From contig BFEA01000432.1 in NCBI GenBank assembly GCA_003427395.1, positions 295,298 through 330,748 on the forward strand: a stretch of DNA of 35,451 nucleotides, in the 5' to 3' direction. Position 1 is the first letter of the stretch. Every line of letters begins with the position of its first letter. The notes under the pieces were generated by a model, which saw only the letters and a program-made list of their open reading frames with translations, did not search any database and was not told the origin of the DNA. Below are positions 31,291-35,451 of the stretch, in pieces. The translations under genes were made by a program, and so were the position numbers. The stretch comes from Chara braunii (Eukaryota > Streptophyta > Charophyceae > Charales > Characeae).

Positions 31291-31530
31291 TACCCTTTTT
31301 GAGACCCCCTCCCACCCTGCCTCTCGTCAGGCCTCCTTGGCGCACCCTAGTCCCCCAGTCTACCTCAGTGTCTACCATTCATCAATCATGAGGGTCAATC
31401 TTCTACCCCCTACCCCTTATGAGACCCCCTCCCACCCTACCTGTTGTCAAGCCTCCGCGGCTCACCCCTACCTCAGTGTCTACCATTTTTTTCCCCTTTT
31501 TTCCCACTCTTGAGGGTCACTCTTCTACAA
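31291..31530 (+). repeat. 120-bp tandem duplication
   Basis: TACCC(T/C)TT(T/A)TGAGACCCC-like starts at 31291 and 31411, followed in both by CTCCCACCCT, TACCTCAGTGTCTACCATT and TGAGGGTCA(A/C)TCTTCTAC. Confidence 0.85.
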
Positions 31531-31620
31531 TCATGGTGGGGCAACCTGACCGGACAGCGGTTGCAGGCTGAGCAGGAGCCCCACTCAGCCCTGGTTGAAG
31601 CATGGTCCCACGAGCCCTGT

Positions 31621-31715
31621 CGTACCTGACCAGTACCTGACCAGTACCTGACCTGTACTTGGGGTGCTACCAGTAGGCGTAAGTGCTCTACAGGAACTAC
31701 CGGTAGGGGTAAGCG
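31621..31715 (+). repeat. Short tandem repeats
   Basis: GTACCTGACCA occurs in tandem near 31622-31655. Then GCTACCAGTAGGCGTAAG recurs as ACTACCGGTAGGGGTAAG about 30 bp later. Confidence 0.8.
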
Positions 31716-31808
31716 TTCTTTCCACATGAGTGGACCCCTAATTGTCCCCAAAACTTGCCGGGGCTCACCAATATGCCGCAGAGATTATTTTCAAAAGGAG
31801 CAGTGAGC

Positions 31809-31814
31809 CACGTG
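31809..31814. promoter_or_regulatory. G-box (distal)
   Basis: GAGCCACGTGGCCC context, the same extended sequence as the three-copy array at 32.7 kb. It lies about 1.5 kb upstream of the bHLH start codon. Confidence 0.4.
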
Positions 31815-31877
31815 GCCCTCGGGAGGCAGGCCACCTGACTGGCTGCTTATTGGGAACAGCTGGCTCTAGCTGCCACC

Positions 31878-31900
31878 TTTTTTTTTTTTTTTTTTTTTTG
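31878..31900. repeat. T-run
   Basis: About 23 T. Similar runs follow at 32261-32276, 32499-32511 and 33006-33023. Two of these directly follow an ACTCC phrase, which may reflect minus-strand poly(A) tails of related retroposed pieces. Confidence 0.6.
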
Positions 31901-31984
31901 GGCCGCTGCAGTCCTGTCCAGATTTGACAGGTAATTAGCCCTGAAAAGTGTTATTATGCGTCTACGACCATCTTTCCGAAATTA

Positions 31985-32108
31985 GGGCATCGCCACACAA
32001 CTCTCGAAATGTGCAAAATAGGAATGAACTTTTCCCGCTAGAACGTGGCCAGATGCTTCCGCCACAATTTTGTCTTTTTCACATTTCGAGAGTGGTGTTG
32101 CGAGGCCC
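31985..32108. mobile_element. 124-bp Tourist/Harbinger-like MITE
   Basis: The terminal inverted repeats are about 29 bp, from GGGCATCGCCACACAACTCT on the left to a right end whose complement reads GGGCCTCGCAACACCACTCT. Both continue CGAAATGTG. TTA flanks each side (31982-31984 and 32109-32111). A three-base TTA target duplication and GGG-starting ends are typical of PIF/Harbinger MITEs. No coding capacity. Confidence 0.85.
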
Positions 32109-32224
32109 TTAGGGCATACTCAGAGCATATTCACAGCACGACTATTTGGACTTATCTCTCTGCGTAACTGCGGCCAGATGCATACAGGACGGTGGCAAAT
32201 GCGGTCAGATTCACGCAGGAAATT

Positions 32225-32915
32225 TCTCGTGTGAATTTGACCTGACTACCGGTAGGACTCCTTTTTTTTTTTTTTTCTTTGGTCGACTCTTTCTATTTCT
32301 TTGCCTTTTTTTCTTTTCTTTTATTTTTTTTTCTTTGGAAAAGCTGTGGACGTGATTGCGGCGAGATCATCCAGGTCTGGCCGTAGTTACGAGAAAGATA
32401 CAGCAAGGCGGTCAGATACATTGAAGACAGTGGTAGTGTGGACGAGTACGAGTATATGGCCTTCCTTCTTCTCGATGGTAGCTGAGGCCGGATACTCCTT
32501 TTTTTTTTTTTGTTTAATTATTATTCTACGATAAATTCTTCTCTCAAATCTTTTTTTCTTTTTTCTTTTTGAACTTCTCTCAAATCTTTCATCATCTTTC
32601 AAATTCTTTCAGTAGTGGAAGGTGAATTGAGGGCGGGTATGCTTATCGGCCAGGGAGGTTATTTTTATTGTCAAACGAAGCAGCGAGCCACGTGGCCTCT
32701 TGTGCAGTTAGCCACGTGACCTCTTTTGCAGTGAGCCACGTGGCCCCTTTTGCCCCAGGATCAGCTTGTCGGGTAGCATCATCCTGACCCATCGCAGGGT
32801 AGGAAAGGGTGGGCATATACTCACACTACTAGTAGGACGTTTTCTACAAAGCTCTAGACGTGATTGCGGTGAGATTCATCCAGCTCTGGCCGTAATCGCC
32901 GTCAGATGCATTTAG
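32225..32915 (+). repeat. Dispersed direct repeat in the bHLH upstream region
   Basis: ACTACCGGTAGGACTCC (about 32248) and AAGCTGTGGACGTGATTGCGG (about 32341) recur together as ACTACTAGTAGGACG (about 32824) and AAGCTCTAGACGTGATTGCGG (about 32849). Both are followed by GAGAT(T)CATCCAG and CTGGCCGTA. Phrases like GGCCAGATGCAT occur again at 32049 and 32172. Confidence 0.75.
32682..32753. promoter_or_regulatory. Three G-boxes in a 24-bp tandem repeat
   Basis: CACGTG at 32689-32694, 32713-32718 and 32737-32742 is spaced exactly 24 bp, within a repeated AG(C/T)(G/T)AGCCACGTG(G/A)CC unit. They lie about 550-600 bp upstream of the bHLH start codon. Group IVc bHLH proteins are known to bind CACGTG, so these are candidate autoregulatory sites. 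Occupancy is inferred. Confidence 0.55.
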
Positions 32916-33180
32916 GAAAGAGAAAAAAAGGGAGTATCCCCCCCTTACCTTTCTATACCCGCCTGTGTTCACCTCTTTCGTCTGTTCTTGCTGCCCTGCG
33001 CGTTCTTTTTTTTTTTTTTTTTTGGAGGAACGCCCTGCGCCTTTTCGTTGTGCATAGCATCGATAGAGGGTCTTAGTGTGGGTCTCCGCTATCAGGTGGA
33101 TTGTGCTGATGAAGAAGATTGACCTAATAATTGAGTGTTGTGGAGGCATTTGGTGATGAGTGCATATGCAGAATGAAAGC

Positions 33181-33186
33181 CACGTG
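33181..33186. promoter_or_regulatory. G-box, proximal
   Basis: GCCACGTGGC palindrome about 100 bp before the start codon. It may lie in the promoter or the 5' untranslated region. Confidence 0.45.
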
Positions 33187-33205
33187 GCCTTGGCTTGGTT
33201 GAAGG

Positions 33206-33246
33206 AGGGTGGGGTGGGGTGGGGTGGGGTGGGGTAGGGTGGGGTG
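33206..33246 (+). repeat. (GGGGT)n tract, quadruplex-capable
   Basis: Eight closely spaced GGG/GGGG runs separated by single T or TA, on the coding strand 41-80 bp before the bHLH ATG. The sequence meets the usual G-quadruplex pattern, and would do so in the mRNA if transcribed. Confidence 0.85.
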
Positions 33247-33286
33247 TTGATTGAAAAAGAAGGGTAGCTGAGGGAGGGAAGGGGAG

Positions 33287-34306
33287 ATGGCGGGGGCTGC
33301 AAATGGGTCGGAGGAACAGCTGCTGCTGCTCGGCTTAGCAGCGAGTGCTGAGGACGGAGGGAGGAGCACTCAGGAGAAGTGGTTGCCCTCCATGCCTGCC
33401 ATGCCTGCCATGGCTGCCTTCCTCGGGGAAGAAGACCACATGGGGGGTCATCTTGGCCAAGGTAGGTCTGGGGGGGAGACAGGGTCCCGGTCACCGAACC
33501 CACCATGGTTGTCCGCATTTTTCAATGATAATGTGGTATCTGATGACATCGCGGAGGCGCAGTCATGTGGGCAGTTTTTCTGGGTTAGCAACGCCCCTCT
33601 AGCGGAGGAGGCAGAGTGCAGTGGCGTTGGCGGAGGCGGGGGGGGAGAAAGCGGGGGAGAAGGCGGGGCAGAAGGCGGGGCAGAAGGCGGGGGAGAAGGT
33701 GGGGGAGAAGGGGGGAACAAGCGGGAGAATGAAGGGCAAGAGAGCAAGAGAGATGTGACTGTCACGGGGCGGAAGAGGGAGCGGGAGGAATTGGGAAGCA
33801 CAGCCACAGCCACACCCACAGCCACAGCCAGCTGCAGCAAAGCTAATAGAGAGAAGATGCGTCGTGACCGGCTGAATGAGAGGTTCAATGAGCTGAGTGC
33901 AATCTTGGAACCCGGTCGACTACCCAAGACGGACAAGGCTAGCATTCTCGTTGATGCCATTCGGGTAGTTTCACAGCTGAGGCATGAGGCTATACATCTT
34001 AAGGAAGAGAATCAGCAGCTCTGTGAAAGCATCAAGGAATTGAAAGCGGAGAAGAATGAGCTGAGAGGAGAGAAGGCCAGACTCAAGATGGAGAAGGAGA
34101 GACTAGAGGCACAAACGAAATCCATGGTTCCTGCTTCTTACCTAAACCATCAAGCAACAAGTACACCTTCTCTGGCCATCCCTCATTCTCAGAAAGTTAT
34201 GACTCCTGCTGCTGCTCCTTTCACACCAGGCTTCATGTGGCAGTGGCTTCCTCCTTCGTCTCTGGACACATCTCAAGATGGTGTGTTGAGGCCTCCAGTT
34301 GCTTGA
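33287..34306 (+). CDS. bHLH transcription factor, group IVc (ILR3/bHLH104-like)
   Basis: 339 codons, ATG at 33287 and TGA at 34304. The basic region is about 185-198 (KANREKMRRDRLNERF), with Lys185, Glu189 and Arg193 at the DNA-contact positions. Helix 1 runs to about 207, a loop contains EPGRLPKTDK, and helix 2 is about 217-236. A leucine zipper has Leu at exact heptads 238, 245, 252, 259, 266 and 273. The C-terminus MWQWLPPSSLDTSQD then GVLRPPVA matches the diagnostic tail of plant IVc bHLHs. An N-terminal PPWLSAFFND resembles their conserved Trp motif. Residues 113-143 are a Gly/Glu/Ala repeat from a GC-rich minisatellite. In land plants this group acts in the nucleus in iron-deficiency signalling, with dimerisation and BRUTUS-type E3 control; that role here is inference. 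The frame is open throughout, so no intron is needed; AAG-GTAGGT at about 33460 is a possible unused donor. Confidence 0.93.
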   Translation: MAGAANGSEEQLLLLGLAASAEDGGRSTQEKWLPSMPAMPAMAAFLGEEDHMGGHLGQGRSGGETGSRSPNPPWLSAFFNDNVVSDDIAEAQSCGQFFWVSNAPLAEEAECSGVGGGGGGESGGEGGAEGGAEGGGEGGGEGGNKRENEGQESKRDVTVTGRKREREELGSTATATPTATASCSKANREKMRRDRLNERFNELSAILEPGRLPKTDKASILVDAIRVVSQLRHEAIHLKEENQQLCESIKELKAEKNELRGEKARLKMEKERLEAQTKSMVPASYLNHQATSTPSLAIPHSQKVMTPAAAPFTPGFMWQWLPPSSLDTSQDGVLRPPVA

Positions 34307-34326
34307 TGATTGATTCACTTTTTTTT

Positions 34327-34560
34327 CTAAGTTACCTACCCTCTTTTCCCGTTTTCACTCGCCTGTCCTCCCTCCCTCCCTCCCTCCCTCCCTTTCCTGA
34401 CCCTATTATGTATAGCAAGCACAAGCATTTCCCAGTATAGCATCTATTCGCCTGTTCTGGTTTTCACCCCTCCCCTTTGCCCTCTCCTCCCTCCCTTTCT
34501 TGACCCTATTACTATGTATAGCAAGCATTTCCCAGTATATCATCCTGTTCGCCTGTTCTT
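34327..34560 (+). repeat. Duplicated 3' flank of the bHLH gene
   Basis: TCGCCTGTCC...TGACCCTATTATGTATAGCAAGC...CATTTCCCAGTATA recurs about 103 bp later as TCGCCTGTTC...TGACCCTATTACTATGTATAGCAAGC. (CCCT)n lies at 34367-34395. No polyadenylation signal could be set with confidence. Confidence 0.75.
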
Positions 34561-34865
34561 ACTTCCATGTCTGATATCCATCTTGTTGTCTTGGATATAT
34601 ATCTACCTTCCCCGCTGCCGCTAGGTGCAAAGTCTTTTCATGGCTGTTTTTTTTTTTTCCCTTTTTTTTTACATGGCTCTCAGTGCAGATAATTTAGCCA
34701 GCAGATAGAAAAAAAAACAGAAAAAAAGTAGCCAGCACTCGAGCTACGCTCCTTACAGCTGGAATTGTTGCATCGTTGGTAACTGGATAACAGAGCTCTG
34801 CAGCCCATCGAGGGAAAGCTTGACAACCCAGCATCACCATGCCGTGTCTCTCTGGCTGTTTCTGT
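34561..34865. other. No feature recognised
   Basis: Downstream flank of the bHLH gene with T- and A-runs. No frame supported. Confidence 0.35.
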
Positions 34866-34975
<110 letters not shown>

Positions 34976-35134
34976 CCCCTCCTCCACGTCGTCCGGCCAC
35001 TCTTCGACGCTCTCCTGCTCGTCCTCATCCCCGTCTTCCTCCCTCTCTTCTTTCCCTTCGTCTTCCTGATCTCCACCTCCCCTTTGTACGGTCTCGCGCA
35101 CGCCATTTTTTGTTTTTTGAAAAATACGTAAACA

Positions 35135-35138
<4 letters not shown>

Positions 35139-35211
<73 letters not shown>
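35139..35211 (+). repeat. (GA)n microsatellite
   Basis: About 70 bp of pure (GA)n. Confidence 0.95.
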
Positions 35212-35216
<5 letters not shown>

Positions 35217-35339
35217 ATTAACCTGCGCTATCTACGGTCACCTAAGCCCTTGTCTGCTATCAGGGAAGGGGGATGATGACGAGGACGAGCAGGAGGTCGT
35301 GGAAGAGAGACAGGACGAGGTCGAAAGGGGGAAATTCTC

Positions 35340-35341
<2 letters not shown>

Positions 35342-35409
<68 letters not shown>
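35342..35409 (+). repeat. (GA)n microsatellite
   Basis: About 66 bp of (GA)n near the window end. The preceding sequence (35262-35320) has GA-rich GACGAGGACGAGCAGGAGG phrases, perhaps decayed repeat. Confidence 0.95.
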
Positions 35410-35415
<6 letters not shown>

Positions 35416-35451
35416 GCTCGGTGTAATAAACGCACATTGGGCATTATCGAT

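Noticed and set aside
33448-33960. 170-codon minus-strand frame opposite the bHLH gene
   Set aside because: A shadow of the GC-rich Gly/Glu-coding repeat and the bHLH exon.

Overview
The window looks like nuclear DNA of a streptophyte (green-lineage) organism with a large, repeat-rich genome. A charophyte alga such as Chara would fit, but that is inference. The only gene I consider intact is a plant-type group IVc bHLH transcription factor at 33287-34306 (+), of the ILR3/bHLH34/104/115 type. Everything else is decayed transposon genes, structured repeats, tandem duplications and (GA)n/(GT)n microsatellites. No organellar, bacterial or viral gene set is visible.

Layout. 0.7-2.7 kb: copies of a TIR DNA element seated in (TA)n tracts and interleaved with pieces of a second repeat. 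2.9-3.6 kb: that second repeat forms a tandem array of 151-152 bp units, each carrying on the minus strand a complete type III hammerhead ribozyme. Broken copies lie at 1.6, 3.55 and 5.6 kb. 4.2-6.7 kb: (GT)n/(GA)n tracts, a 322 bp near-perfect foldback, a short hairpin element and a 3x178 bp tandem repeat. 8.45-9.46 kb: a frameshifted PIF/Harbinger transposase. 11-12.6 kb: an unrecognised ORF remnant and a tandem duplication. 13.4-15.7 kb (minus): a broken Myb/SANT-like (trihelix-type) gene with a coiled-coil tail and a 421 bp internal duplication. 16.3-17.5 kb: a 602 bp tandem duplication. 19.6-20.4 kb: a cluster of U6 snRNA-like sequences. 22.6-24.4 kb: two adjacent arrays of hairpin repeats whose stems change in compensatory fashion while the loop or box sequence stays fixed. 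25.3-26.2 kb: possible LTR debris. 27.5-27.8 kb: another TIR-element end. 29.4-30.0 kb (minus): a broken LINE endonuclease. 31.98-32.1 kb: a 124 bp MITE with TTA target duplication. 31.8-33.3 kb: upstream region of the bHLH gene with five CACGTG G-boxes, three of them in an exact 24 bp repeat. 34.3-35.4 kb: 3' flank and microsatellites.

The two most unusual signals are the hammerhead array (2.9-3.3 kb), which predicts small self-cleaved RNAs of about 152 nt, and the covarying hairpin arrays (22.6-24.4 kb), which match no family I know. The G-box cluster in front of a G-box-binding bHLH suggests autoregulation. The Harbinger remnant and the TTA-flanked MITE may be autonomous and non-autonomous members of one system.
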